Assembly (NCBI GenBank): GCA_003439945.1
Contig: QVRM01002107.1
Location: forward strand, 46,075-110,074
Source of the DNA: Dermanyssus gallinae
Lineage: Eukaryota; Arthropoda; Arachnida; Mesostigmata; Dermanyssidae
Direction of reading: 5' to 3'
DNA length: 64,000 bases
Part shown: positions 22,385 through 34,513 of the stretch, in pieces
How positions within the stretch are numbered: position 1 is the first letter of the stretch
Layout: the number at the start of each line of letters is the position of its first letter
The notes under the pieces: model-generated
Databases searched by the model: none
Seen by the model: only the letters and a program-made list of their open reading frames with translations
What the model was told of the DNA's origin: nothing
Program-made: the position numbers and the translations under genes

Positions 22385-23057
22385 AGAAAACTAGTCGTAT
22401 TAAAAACAGTTGATCGAAAAGCGGGACGGGACTACAGGGGAGCTTGCAGGGCTGTTAATATGAACATAGCTCCCATGGTGCGGGCAGCAAATTTTGAATA
22501 CCTACCCCTGGAATACATACAGGATACGGCTGGAGCCATGGCTCTGGACGGTTTTCACTACGGTGAGGTGGGTGCTCAAATGGCGGCACGACCAATTGGC
22601 CGGAGAGCCTGCGAATGGCTTGGAATAAAAATGACAACTCGGAAAATAGGGAGAACAGCCACACATAGACAGGAAAAACGAGAAGAATATCCACCACGAT
22701 TTGTAGATCAGGGACATATGCCATATAGACATGAAATGAGGATAGCTCAGGGAAGTAATCATTGGGTGTCGGGAAATGGGTATATAATACAGGGAGGGCT
22801 ACTACGGGGGGAGAACACCACAAATGATTGGATGGCAAAACAAAGGCACCGCATACAACATGAATCAGAGAAGTAACTGGGGGGACAATGGCTACAGAAG
22901 ACAAGGGGACAACAGATATTTAAACAGAAAGCACAGCAATCGCGGAATGCAAAGACAAATGGAAACGAGACAACGAGAAATCTTGGAACTAGAGGGTGCG
23001 TTGGATGTGATTCGGAGGTTGGCCATGGGTAACCTTGCGAATCTCGAGAAATCTTAA
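22385..23057 (+). pseudogene. ORF1 remnant of element C, SGNH-like
   Basis: The first open stretch (to 22876) contains MALDGFHYGEVGAQMAAR and then GRRACEWLG. The D-G-F-H tetrad matches the DxxH catalytic dyad near the C-terminus of SGNH/GDSL esterases, a domain known in ORF1 of CR1/L2-type elements. The block with GDS and the catalytic serine should lie upstream and is missing or degraded, so the copy is 5'-truncated. A frame change near 22830-22880 leads to a basic, Asn/Arg-rich stretch. A predicted helical end follows (QREILELEGALDVIRRLAMG) and stops at 23055. The product was presumably a nucleic-acid-binding cofactor of the RNP; esterase activity is inferred from the motif only. Confidence 0.6.
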
Positions 23058-23099
23058 GCAGACACCAAAATCGATATAGAAGAGGGAAAAAAGGTAAAA

Positions 23100-23902
23100 A
23101 TAGGAGAGCACCTTTCCGACGAATAGCATTGCTAAATATAAGAGGTGGTAGAAGACGGGGTAAGTGGGAGGAACTAAATAGGCTGATAGAAAAGAGAGGA
23201 GTAGATATAATGGTAGTAACAGAGACACATCTATGTGAGGCAGAAGTTCCACCGGGGATTCATGGATACAATTGGTATGGGACAAATAGAAGAACGGGGG
23301 CAGGAGAAAATAGGTTTGGGGGAGTGGGTATATTCATTAAAGAAAGCATCATAAGTAGAGAAGTAAGTGAATTAAAAATGAAAGATTTGGTTGTGGTTGA
23401 TATTGAAGGGCTTAGCGGGGTAACAATAATTATAGGAGTATACAGGGCGCCGAGTAATACGTTAGAGGAAAGTAAAATGTACAGTGGATTAACAGAGGCG
23501 GTCGCAAATAGTGGGGGGATGAGAACTATGTGCCTTGGAGATATGAACGCCTACATTCATCAGTTAGACGGGAAAGAGGATATGGAAGGGAAAATGTTAG
23601 TACAATGGATATCAACGGCAGGGCTAAATATACTTAATTTAAATAAAGTAGTGGTTGGAAAATATACGTATAGTCAAGGCAATAGGAAATCGTGTGTAGA
23701 TTATATTATGGCCAAAGGAAAAATACGGGAATGGGTGGGAGAGATGATTGTTGATGAAGAAAGGGAATTGAACATTGGCAGTGACCATAATTGGGTGGAA
23801 ATTACGGGGCGGGGAAGAGCTACTAAGAAGTTGAAATTAGACAAAAAGATAATAGACAAGCAGATTTGGGCACATACAATAGATGAAATTAAACAACTTT
23901 AA
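23100..23902 (+). pseudogene. APE-type endonuclease domain of element C
   Basis: Open through 23902 with the endonuclease motifs in order: ALLNIRGG (substrate Asn), DIMVVTETHL (catalytic Glu), FGGVGIFI, GVYRAPSN, MCLGDMNAY (Asp and Asn), TYSQGNRKSCVDYIM (Asp) and NIGSDHNWVEI (Asp-His). This enzyme nicks target DNA to prime reverse transcription. All key residues are visible, so this segment is well preserved. The frame extends upstream of the first listed TTG (KNRRAPFRRIA...) and no good ATG is evident, so translation presumably came from a fused or re-initiated ORF. It ends at a TAA at 23900 that separates it from the RT part. Confidence 0.92.
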
Positions 23903-23917
23903 GGGGACACTATAGAG

Positions 23918-25267
23918 ATGGATCTAGATAAAATGCATACAATAATAAGGGGTAAATATGATGAATGCTCTAAAGTAGTTAAGGGCGTAAGAGGGGGAGA
24001 GAGGGGCTGGTGGAATACGGAGATTGAGGAGGCTATATTGGAAAGAAAAAAGTGGAGCAGGGAGCACAAGAAGATAGTAAATAGAGACCCGGGTAAGGGC
24101 GAGGAATACTGGCAAATATATATGCAGGCAAAGGCAAGGATTCAGTATTTGGTACAAGAAGGAATAAAGCGGCAAGACGAACAGGAATTTAATAGTATAT
24201 TAGGGGCTCCAAGGGGACAACCGGTAAAGCGATTCTGGGCATATGTAGTCAATGCAGGGAAAAGCATGACTAACCTTGAGCATGAAAAAGTGTTTACAAA
24301 AGAAGAGATAAATGCGGCGGTAAAAGCACTATTTTTTATTAGTAATAGAGTTAGTGAAGGAAGGTCAAGAATAAATACAGGTATTATATATATATATATA
24401 TATATATATATTGAACGGAATAACAAGGAAGATTGTAAATGCGTTGGAAGAGAACTACATAAGTTATTTATCCAATGTTTTTAATAACATCTTTGCCGAA
24501 GGTAGCATCCCGAGAAGTTGGCGTAAGGGAAGGGCGTATCTTTGCTGCCAAAGGATGGTGTCGATAACGATTATTTGAGAAATTGACGACCCATAACTAT
24601 TACACCAATTACGTACCGTATTTTCATGCAAATTTTTAAGTGCCGGATACAAGAAAAGTTAGAAGCGAATAGTAAAATAGGGGGAATGGCAATGTGGGTT
24701 TAGAAAAAGATATAGGTTCGACGACCATATTTTTCGACTGAATCAAATAGTTGAAATTTCCAGGATCAGGGGACAGGGTTGTATTGGGGGCTTTTTGGAT
24801 CTAAAAAAGCTTATGATATGGTTAATAGAGATACACTGTACAAATGTATGACAGAAGAAGAATTTGACGTAAGTTGGATAGGCTTACTGGAAGAAATTTA
24901 TAGGGAAAACACAGTAATGATTAAACGAACGGAGGGGGAATCGAGTAAATACGAGTATAGTGTTGCTAAAGGAGTGAGACAAGGATGCCCTTTATCATCA
25001 GTTCTTTTTCTAATATATATAGAACGAATCGCTAAAAAGGTAAATAACACCGGGTTGGGGTGGCAGATCGGTGAAAAAGAAACCTTCATTAGAATTCCTC
25101 TTTTGTTGTTTGCAGATGATATGGTTATTTTAGCAAGGAACGTAGAAGAGGTTCAAGGAATGCTTGATGCCTGTGGGAAGGCAGCAGATGAGCTAGATAT
25201 GATATTTAACGAAAAGAAGAGCGCTGTTTTAGTGTTTTCGGGGGTTACAATGGAGCGGAAGCTATAG
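23918..25267 (+). pseudogene. linker and reverse transcriptase of element C
   Basis: 23918-24484 encodes the Lys/Glu-rich helical linker that follows the endonuclease (GGERGWWNTEIEEAILERKK) and the RT entry segment, interrupted by the TA tract. RT motif A spans a one-base shift near 24805, with FLDL in one frame and KKAYDMVNRDTLY in the next. Motif B is GVRQGCPLSSVLFLIYI (about 24970) and motif C is LLFADDMVILA (about 25105), with both aspartates present. A TAG ends the frame at 25265. Other damage lies between 24484 and 24779, where no single frame is open. Confidence 0.92.
24385..24411. repeat. (TA)n tract inside element C coding region
   Basis: TA run inserted or expanded between the linker and the RT domain. 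Its translation (YIYIYIYI) keeps the frame open but has no counterpart in RT proteins. Confidence 0.95.
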
Positions 25268-26223
25268 TTGCAGAGAAAGGAGTTAGGATATCGGGATCAA
25301 TATACACATTTAGGTGTAACTATAGCGTCCAAGGGAGAACTAATGAAGGAGGAAGAAATGTTAAGAATAAAGAAAGCAGACAGGGGTAGGAATTCGGTAA
25401 GGTGCAAGAGTTTATGGGGGTTCAATAGATATGTAGTTACAAGAGACATTTAGAAGGCAATGTATGTTCCAGGGCTGACTTTTAGAAACGCTGTCTAGTG
25501 CATAGCTCGTGTTTATGGAGAAAGTTAGAAGGGATTCAAAGAGAAGTAATTCGATTCTCATTGGGATGCCGCTTTATTTGTAGCAGAGAGTTTCTCGAAG
25601 GAGAAGGCGGTATGTCCAAATTCATTGAAAGAGAAGTGCAAAGTAAGCTGAGATACTGTAGTAGAATTAGGACATTGAATAACGAACGATGGGTTAAAAA
25701 GATACAATGAGTAAAAGGGGCAATGGGAGTAAAAACAAAATGGGACAGGAGGGTGGAATTTGCGGCAAGACAAATAGGACTCAGAAGTAAACAATGGGCA
25801 GACACTGTTATGTCCAGTGGGCAAATTAAAAGTAGGGTAAAGACAGCATACACAGAGAAGTGGCGGATAGCACTTATGCAGAAAACTAGTTTAAAGGAAG
25901 TATACGGGAATATAAAATCGGAAAGGGGTAAAGTAGCATGGTTATATGATAATACAAGAGGCAGCGGGCTTTTAGCGGATGCGAGAGCCGGTATGTTAGA
26001 CACGAGGGTGCAGCGAAATTGCTACGAGAAATTAGAAACAACGATATGTCGGATATGCGGTAAAAGAGTAGAAACGATAGATCATCTGGTTAGGGAGTGT
26101 GAGCAATTAGGAGGGGTTAGGGATCTAAAATTAGGGGAAGCGTTAGGATTAGGTAAGGATGCAGAAAAGGCACAGGTAGAGATTACAAAGCAGAGACTAT
26201 CCCGATGGAAGGTGCTCAACACA
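25268..26223 (+). pseudogene. C-terminal region and CCHC knuckle of element C
   Basis: Several open stretches in changing frames: 25268-25453 (YLGV-like connection, here THLGVTIASKGEL), 25498-25710 (LGCRFICSREFLEGEGGMSK) and 25723-26226. The last contains CRICGKRVETIDHLVRECEQL, a Cys-x2-Cys-x8-His-x4-Cys knuckle with all four ligands present. It ends ITKQRLSRWKVL before the TAA at 26224. The matching truncated copy at 17.9-18.4 kb shows the same order. Confidence 0.88.
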
Positions 26224-26340
26224 TAAAGGCAAAAAACGGCGGACTACAACATAGAAAATTAATAGCTGCAGCGTTATGCGCCCCTGATATAAAAGGGTGA
26301 TATGTGTACACACACCTATTAAGCGAATAAATCAATCAAT

Positions 26341-27775
<1,435 letters not shown>

Positions 27776-27781
27776 GTGAAC

Positions 27782-27802
27782 ATATATATATATATATATA
27801 TA
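27782..27802. repeat. (TA)n tract at the NUMT end
   Basis: Short TA run about 10 bases after the last recognisable cox1 codons. Confidence 0.9.
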
Positions 27803-28486
27803 AGCTTTTCCGAAAACGTAAGCATTTGTAATGCAGTTTCGCAAATAAACCACGTTCTGAATCTGAATATGTACATATACATACATTGTATTCATACCCA
27901 ATTTAGCCAGACTTGAAGAGTTTTGTTAGAATAAACATTTTTCGCAAAAGTAGTGGGAGGGAAGGAAATTCCGAACCAAAAATTGAAATATATATAGCCC
28001 ATACTTAATACATACATATTTTAGATGTGTAAATCGTTTCGACCGTATGTAGAACACCCATTACGACTGTCGCTAAAAATCTGTGAATCGGCAAAGTGCG
28101 CCTATGAGTCAGATCGAGCGCACAATCGACTTACGATGCTCTCGCCACCAGGAGGAATCAATGGGGTACAATGTAAGTACGCGTGTCGCGCCTGTGTTGT
28201 CAGACCTAAATGTAGCATTGCTTTGGTCGCTGACAGCAGAGTGTTGGAAGTGCAGGGCATTCGATAGCGCGGCGGCACTCTCAGCACATTGATCGCTCAA
28301 TTTTTATGGGTTGATTCTCGTTCCCCCGGCATACGGCAACCATCCGAGCGACAAAGTCACCGGAGCAGGAGGGTTTTCGCTCGCGCACTGACAGCCCGAC
28401 AAAGCAACGCCTTGCGCCGTCTCGCACTGATGTAGCCGTGGACAAACAACCCCAATGACGTATGGAGGAGCACCGTTGGCTAAAAG

Positions 28487-28505
28487 CCCCCCCCCCCCCC
28501 CCCCC
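28487..28505. repeat. poly(C)19 run
   Basis: Nineteen consecutive C residues; no other homopolymer in the window is as long. Confidence 0.95.
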
Positions 28506-28697
28506 ATTGTCGGCGCAGCCTTGATCTCGGCCGAAGCTCGTCTCCTATTGATAAATGACCCGAAAGGGATCACATTCTATCGCTTGGAGCTCATTGGTTC
28601 TTGTTGACATTATCATCAGGGGTGGCCATGGGGTAGCCTAAGGAAATGCATTTACTTTAAACGCTGTAGCGACGTGCTACGCCATATAGAGTTGGTG

Positions 28698-28700
<3 letters not shown>

Positions 28701-28732
<32 letters not shown>
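28701..28732. repeat. (AT)16 microsatellite
   Basis: Pure AT run flanked by GTTGGTGCTG and ACACCGTACTCG. Confidence 0.95.
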
Positions 28733-28736
<4 letters not shown>

Positions 28737-28836
28737 CGTACTCGTATACGACTAAAATAAACACTAATCGCAAAATGGGTCAGCTCGTCTAATAGTTTCT
28801 TTGCTAAAAGAAACTCATCGGCCTTGATACCTAATG

Positions 28837-28840
<4 letters not shown>

Positions 28841-28871
<31 letters not shown>
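28841..28871. repeat. (TA)n microsatellite
   Basis: TA run preceded by AATGTATG, about 110 bases after the previous tract. Confidence 0.95.
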
Positions 28872-28873
<2 letters not shown>

Positions 28874-29409
28874 GTAGAGCTGTACAGAGAGATAGATAAA
28901 GTAATTAAGGGAGACAAGTTGCTTAATTAAGGACTTGCTCCGAGTTTATATATATAAATTGCCTTTATATAAAAGCCAGGAGCAAATCAATGACGTATAC
29001 GTCGTCGATTACAGTAGCTATTGTCACAGTGTGTGTTTATACATAACGAGAACTCAGAGACTAGCTAAGTGAGATACATTAATTGATAATGACTGTACAT
29101 ATATAGTGTACACGATGTGTGTGCTCGTTCAAATGAGGGCCTGAACTAGCTGTTTGATCGTGTGGACACGTTTCACGAGTAGAGGCCAAGAAACAGTGGG
29201 CACGCAAACCCCAAACTAAACGTCGTTAGCACATTGACTCGTCGAAGTTAGGCTAGATCGATCCCTGGTAGCTGCAGTCGCTGATGGCCGTGGCCAACTA
29301 AATGCTGTGGCAATGACTGAAGAGTCTATAGTCATAGCGGTGATTTTCATTACGAAGCTGATATCGCTATGGGACAGTGTTACTGTACTGTTGCTATTGT
29401 GTGCGTCTG

Positions 29410-29605
29410 ATGGTTGTTGTTGTTGTTGTTGTTGTTGTTGCTGCTACTGTGTGCCTGTTGGTTGTTGTTGTTATTGCTATTGTGTGCCTGATGGTTGTTG
29501 TTGTTATCGATAATGTTGTTGTTGTTGTTGCTGTTGTTATCGATAATGTTGTTGTTGTTGTTGCTGTTGTTATCGATAATGTTGTTGTTGTTGTTGCTGT
29601 TGTTT
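29410..29605. repeat. TTG-rich array with 33-bp unit containing ATCGAT
   Basis: (TTG)n to about 29445, a looser TGTGTGCCTG-bearing unit, then a regular 33-bp repeat. TTATCGATAATG occurs at 29504, 29537 and 29570, each time followed by (TTG)n and CTG. Translation is poly-Val with Ile-Asp-Asn spacers. Confidence 0.9.
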
Positions 29606-30294
29606 TCCTGAGGGAGGTTTGTTTAGACAGCAGCAGTAGCAGCATCGGCAGGACCCACCATAGTAAATGTGGTAGACACAGTAATAGTGCTACTAATCGT
29701 CGCCGGTCGTATTGGTGGCCAGTAGCAGAGGTCGTACAGCACTGGCCGGTTGCTGGTCCATTCTGTGTGACGTGGCGTAGCAGCCGGGCGAGCGGGGTTG
29801 TGGGGGTTTGGGGGCGGTGGACGCCAAGAGGAAGAGACAAGTGACCACTGTTCAATGGACGATGGGGGGGGGGGACGAAACATTGCATCTGGGTTCGGGA
29901 GATCGAGACCTGAGAAACTTTGTTGAGTGGCAAGTTGTTTGTCTGCTGCTGTTTCTGCTGCGGCAGCGTGAAGAACGACAAAGGAACCCGCCAGCGAGCC
30001 AGCCAGCCAACTGGCAGATCGGCATCCAGCCAAGTAGACGGGGACGCCCACTGCTCCTCTGCTCCTACATACAAAATACAGTACAGGCAACATCACAGAG
30101 CTCCGTTACACATGTGCGCACCACACACCCATGCACCTCACCCAGAGCGACCCATACATAGATTCTGGATGAAATATACGCGGGTATGTTCCGACATAAG
30201 ATGTTCCAACACAGACACAGGTACTCACCGGAACGACAGACAGCTAGCCAGGCAGAAAGACAAATGTAGAGCATCCGATGAGAAGGATCGACGA
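29606..30294. other. GC-richer sequence, no recognised gene
   Basis: Overlapping ORFs on both strands (up to 226 codons on the minus strand) extend from the TTG array and lack recognisable domains. GGGGGGGGG lies at 29866-29874. Confidence 0.45.
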
Positions 30295-30366
30295 GACAAC
30301 AACAACAAAAACATCGACGACAACAACAACAACAACAAGAAAAACAACAACAACAACAACAACAAA
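30295..30366. repeat. (CAA)n tract
   Basis: Interrupted CAA units with ACGACG and AAA breaks. Asn/Lys or Thr-rich on the plus strand, Val- or Leu-rich on the minus strand. Confidence 0.9.
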
Positions 30367-30779
30367 AGGAGCAACGGAAACTGCCACAGATATGACAACC
30401 ACAAAAATAACACAGTGGACAAACTTATTTCTGCAACTATTTAGCAAAAATATTGTATCATTATTGAGCATAACAACACACAAATATAACTAACAATAAC
30501 TATGCCAAAAACTTATACTTGGGGGGATAGTTTTATATCGACTCTCGGCACTCGGTTGTCACATTCGGTCGATGAGTGTTGTACATTTTGATTGTTTTCT
30601 GGACTAGATAGTTTTCTGTTCTCTAATTTTTAATTGCGTAAGGGGCATAAAGAGGGGCTGAAGGTACTAACCGCCTAACAGAGGTGTTTAAACATGACCA
30701 ATAAACCTAATAATGAAAATAGTCGGTAAAAAAAAAATATATTTATATATATATATATCAACACATGATGGTTTTCATG

Positions 30780-31310
30780 AAGTGTGTAAGTCGGGTGCTC
30801 CCGGAACGCCCACTGCAAGCAACCCCGAAATAACTATTTTGAATAAACCAGGAGGAAGGGATGTGCGGGGAAATAGTTTCTAAAATGGGACTTATCGAAA
30901 TTCAACAAGCTTCCATACGGCAGCCCATATCAGCACTCACGGATATAATAAAAACAAGAGCGGATCAACTCCGTTCGGTGCGTCGGTCAAGCCAAATGTC
31001 GGGGCCAACGCAACAAAACTTATGGATGCCATGTGTTGCGTCCAAGAAGGGTACACAGCAAATATATTAAACGAATGTGCATAATTCCTCACTCTAGACA
31101 CAACTGCTTAAGTGCTACCTCAGTTAAGTCAAATCTCAAAGGTATAATACAGATCTGGTTTTTTTTACCGAGAGAGCAGCTTACACCTCTCGAACTGTCG
31201 CGGTGTCATCAGGAGGAGGTTGCACGTTCACAATGCTCTGTAGTGTAACAGGGCGTTCAACGCCTTTGATCTACCGTTGGTATCGAATTGACCGCTTCTC
31301 AAGGTTTCTT
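30780..31310 (+). mobile_element. possible R1-like RT remnant
   Basis: A plus-strand frame gives EITILNKPGGRDVRG (about 30818), comparable to the 'IxKPGKxxxxPxxYRP' segment of R1-type RTs. Further on come a region where the GFR block would lie and NRAFNAFDLPLV (about 31250), comparable to motif A without its leading Asp. The intervening sequence is not clearly alignable. Weak call. Confidence 0.3.
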
Positions 31311-32692
31311 CCTTCGCCTTCATGTTAAGTTTCATTCTTGAAGAAGCTTGATTCTTGTGGCGATGTTGTAGTCGAGTTGCCGAACCACTTCACTTTTCAT
31401 AACAACACCTCCCAATTTCAACAACTTGACGTAGTGTAATCGAAAGCGAATGCATTGTAAACGACAAAACGGAACAAATCCGTTTTTTTCTAGAATCGGA
31501 TTTGAATTTCGGACGTCGGTAATACCTGTCGGCGTTCAAGTGCGACACCAACAGCATTTCAGAATAAGCACGACATAATTATAGACGTTTTAATCGTTCG
31601 TGGCTGCTAGAGTCAGCATACGTGAGTTGTTTGCTCATTGAGAGTTGTTCCGTCTAACCAACTCTGCTGCCAAGGGGGACCCAATGATGGCCGCGCGTGG
31701 AACATCACCGGAGACTCTACCAGATTGCCGAGAGAGAACGGGGTAGCGACAGACTGATGAAAACTGTAGGTTTATGTGCAAGCTGGTTATTCAACGACGT
31801 CTTCAAAATGACTCAAGTCCGCGCGTTTTCTCGTTAATAAGCTCTTCGCAGCACAATATATGTAATTCCTGCAGATATCGGAATAAATCAATAGGCAGAT
31901 GACCTGTAAAACTTCATGAATGGATGATACCTCTCTCTCATCAAATGTCCATAAGGATCACATAGGCCTAAACGTAATATTCTGCAGTACACATAGCGGA
32001 GCAGCTATCACAGAAACTTTAGACAAATCGTAAAAAGATTCAAGCAGATAATAAGGACACAACCGTTGCCAGTTGATTAGGATCCTTAACGACTAACCAA
32101 ACAAAACTATGCTTCTAAAAATCTAGAGAATTTGATATTACAGCCCCGATCGGCTACTTAGTAAATGGTAAACGTAGCCTATCATATGTCTTCCAATACC
32201 GGAGTCTTCCAATGCAGAGAGTGACTATGAAGGGTCAATTGTGAAAACGCCCGACCAGGCCAGCAGGTTCTGCTTGCCAGAAGACCCCTTCGACTAAGGG
32301 TACCAATTTAACTTAATATTACGCCCTAAATATAAATGGTCACAAGGCCTAGTTGTTGGTGGCTTTTACGTGAAATAGAAAATCGAAAGAAACACGCATC
32401 ATGATTGTGGGGGGCACACTAGTGAGTTTTTTCTGGTTCCTTCAAGGGCGGCACATTAGTGAGTTTTTCTGGTTCCTTTAAAAAATAAGGAATTTAGTTC
32501 TGAACTGGCAAGTTCCGCGGTCAAATTTGCCGACCAAAGTAACGTATGCAAATACGCCTATGTACGCGTAATCATAAACAGCTTAAATTGAGGTGGCCAA
32601 TAATGTTTTTTTATATGATGTAAAGTAAATAATTGTTCTTGTTTTTGTGGTTGTTGCTATAATAAAAACGTAAATACCTTTTTATCTTTTCG
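31311..32692. other. no recognisable gene
   Basis: No ORF of note in either orientation. Contains one short direct repeat (separate entry). Confidence 0.55.
32413..32484. repeat. 37-bp tandem duplication
   Basis: GGCACAYTAGTGAGTTTTT starts at 32413 and 32450; each copy continues into CTGGTTCCTT. Two units, nearly identical. Confidence 0.85.
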
Positions 32693-32716
32693 TATATATA
32701 TATATATATATATATA
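32693..32716. repeat. (TA)n microsatellite
   Basis: TA run after CTTTTCG; followed by a switch to GC-richer sequence. Confidence 0.95.
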
Positions 32717-33779
32717 GAGCCACACGCTTTGTGCCGGTGGGGAGATCCGTTTCGAGTTGTTTTCGGCTGTATCTCAGTACTATCTTGCCATAAACGGCGT
32801 CACCATTCCGCCGTTAAGCGTTCGAAGCCGAACGAGAAACGATGAAATCGAAGCAAAACCAACAATAGAAATCACAGCGTGGAAACATGACGTGAACATA
32901 TATCATTGTTCGCAAATGCTGCGACATCTGTTTGCACAAACGTACTCGCACACTCGTTCACTCACCTTCCTTCATCTACACACACACGTCAATGGACAAC
33001 ACGCGACATTCAGAGAGACTCGCCGGCCGTCGCAGAAGAGGGCCTAGACTCTGTACCACCTCGTACCACGGAGGTACGATTTACGATTGGCAACAACTGT
33101 GGTCGAAGACCGACCCCAGTCCCGCATCGTACAAACCCGCGCTCCCCACAATCCCCCCGAAATCCTCCTCTTTATCCAGAGCGAGAAGAACAGCCGAGAC
33201 CACTCTGCTTCACATTCGAGAGATTCGATCATTTCGATCAGTACTCCTCCTTCTTCTCCGGTCGACGCCGTCGTCGTCGTCATCTCCGTTTATCCACTAC
33301 TGCCCCATATAGAACTGAATTCGGAATGTCCCTGAAAGGGCATGGCGCACATCTGTTCGTTGCTGATGCTGCTGCTGCTCGTTAAACGACTCGTCGCAAT
33401 CCATAGGGGCGGTATATTGGAAACAATGCCGTGCCAGCTTGTAGGGAAATTTGCTATGTGGAATGCTCTTTACTTACCTCATCTTCTGTATCTCTCGCAT
33501 ATCTGCTATACTTTACCTATGTATAGCCACAAAATATAGAAAAATCAGAGACTGTAAGTTTGTGAAGTGCATACAAAACAGTCATTTTATCAGCTCACTC
33601 AGGTTTCAACGAATGAGCCACTCAGGAGACGTCCTCGATAGAAGTTTGGTGCTTCTGTGTGACGCTGTGTGCAGTGCTTCTTCTTTTAGCACACAACATT
33701 CGCCCCGTTACGTGTTCCGTGCAATGCTATGGCTAAGCTTGGTCTTGTATTGTGATAATATAGATATAATAAATTGAAG
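32717..33779. other. GC-richer block, no recognised gene
   Basis: Overlapping ORFs of 79-159 codons on both strands between 32750 and 33390 are Arg/Ser/Pro-rich, with GTCGTCGTC and GCTGCTGCT tracts. It may be an exon or UTR, but no splice-consistent chain could be built. Confidence 0.4.
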
Positions 33780-33807
33780 ATATATATATATATATATATA
33801 TATATAT
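33780..33807. repeat. (TA)n microsatellite
   Basis: Preceded by ATAATAAATTGAAG, which resembles the AATAAA-then-TA endings of elements A and B, but no element body was recognised upstream. Confidence 0.95.
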
Positions 33808-33971
33808 GGTCATAACAGCATTCCTAAGACGCTCTCAAACTATATTTTTAATAATTTTGCGTTGTAAATCTACACCGTGTAATTTTAGCACATAAACAGG
33901 TGAGAATTATCTAGATGTGTTTGAGCAGCAGAATGTTGGAACGGCTTTGTCGTGCTTGTTTAAAACACAGT

Positions 33972-33974
<3 letters not shown>

Positions 33975-34017
<43 letters not shown>
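33975..34017. repeat. (TA)21 microsatellite
   Basis: Flanked by ACACAGTTAT and GTTACCTTGG. Confidence 0.95.
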
Positions 34018-34020
<3 letters not shown>

Positions 34021-34468
34021 ACCTTGGAACTTTGCCTTTACCGAAATTTGTTGTATGATGCGATTTTGAATGCCGTATTTTCCCTCATTGAAATGAGGTC
34101 TTAGACGATAAGCCCTCTTGTCAGATTGGCGACGGGAGGGGCATCGTTCCGTATCGCCCCACTCAAAGCAACAACATTAGCGCGACCGACGATGCAGAAG
34201 GCCAGACGAAGAAAGAATAAGGGAATGCCCATGAGTGTCTGAATGGGTGCGAAACATTGATGACTCATCTATTAGCATATCGTGCACGAAGGAGTCGCAG
34301 AATCTGTCCATCTTTTGGCACCACAGATAGCAGCGGGGCAGACCACAAGAAGACTCGAATTCCCAGCTGTCGCCAATAGTATGAGAGCGATACATCTTAT
34401 TTTCATCGTTTACATCGCAGATTCCATTCTGTCTCTCTTTATCCATCTAGCTCGTCCCCCCCTCTCTC

Positions 34469-34513
<45 letters not shown>

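Larger units (their letters stand above)
22300..26340 (+). mobile_element. APE-type non-LTR retrotransposon C, nearly complete
   Basis: The longest element in the window. In order: ORF1 remnant with an SGNH-esterase-like segment, a basic region and helical tail; apurinic-type endonuclease; linker; RT; and C-terminal CCHC zinc-knuckle. A 3' UTR follows, ending in AATAAATCAATCAAT with no poly(A) run. Codon use is A-rich and purine-rich on the sense strand throughout, unlike the flanks, which marks the element limits. Several frameshifts and stops break it (listed in the component entries). A (TA)n tract has grown inside the coding sequence. A 3'-only copy lies at 17905-18440. Confidence 0.93.
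27803..29400. other. no recognisable gene
   Basis: Holds two TA tracts, a poly-C run and ordinary sequence. Both-strand ORFs at 28025-28300 and a minus ORF at 28304-28573 (partly poly-Gly from the C run) have no family resemblance. Confidence 0.5.

Noticed and set aside
28304..28573. Minus ORF with Gly run as a real protein
   Set aside because: The Gly run is the poly-C tract; the remainder matches no family I know and the ORF has no context.
29394..30074. Long ORFs of up to 226 codons on the minus strand
   Set aside because: They are the complement of the TTG array and GC-rich flank (poly-Thr/Ser), with no domain; open frames are expected in triplet repeats.
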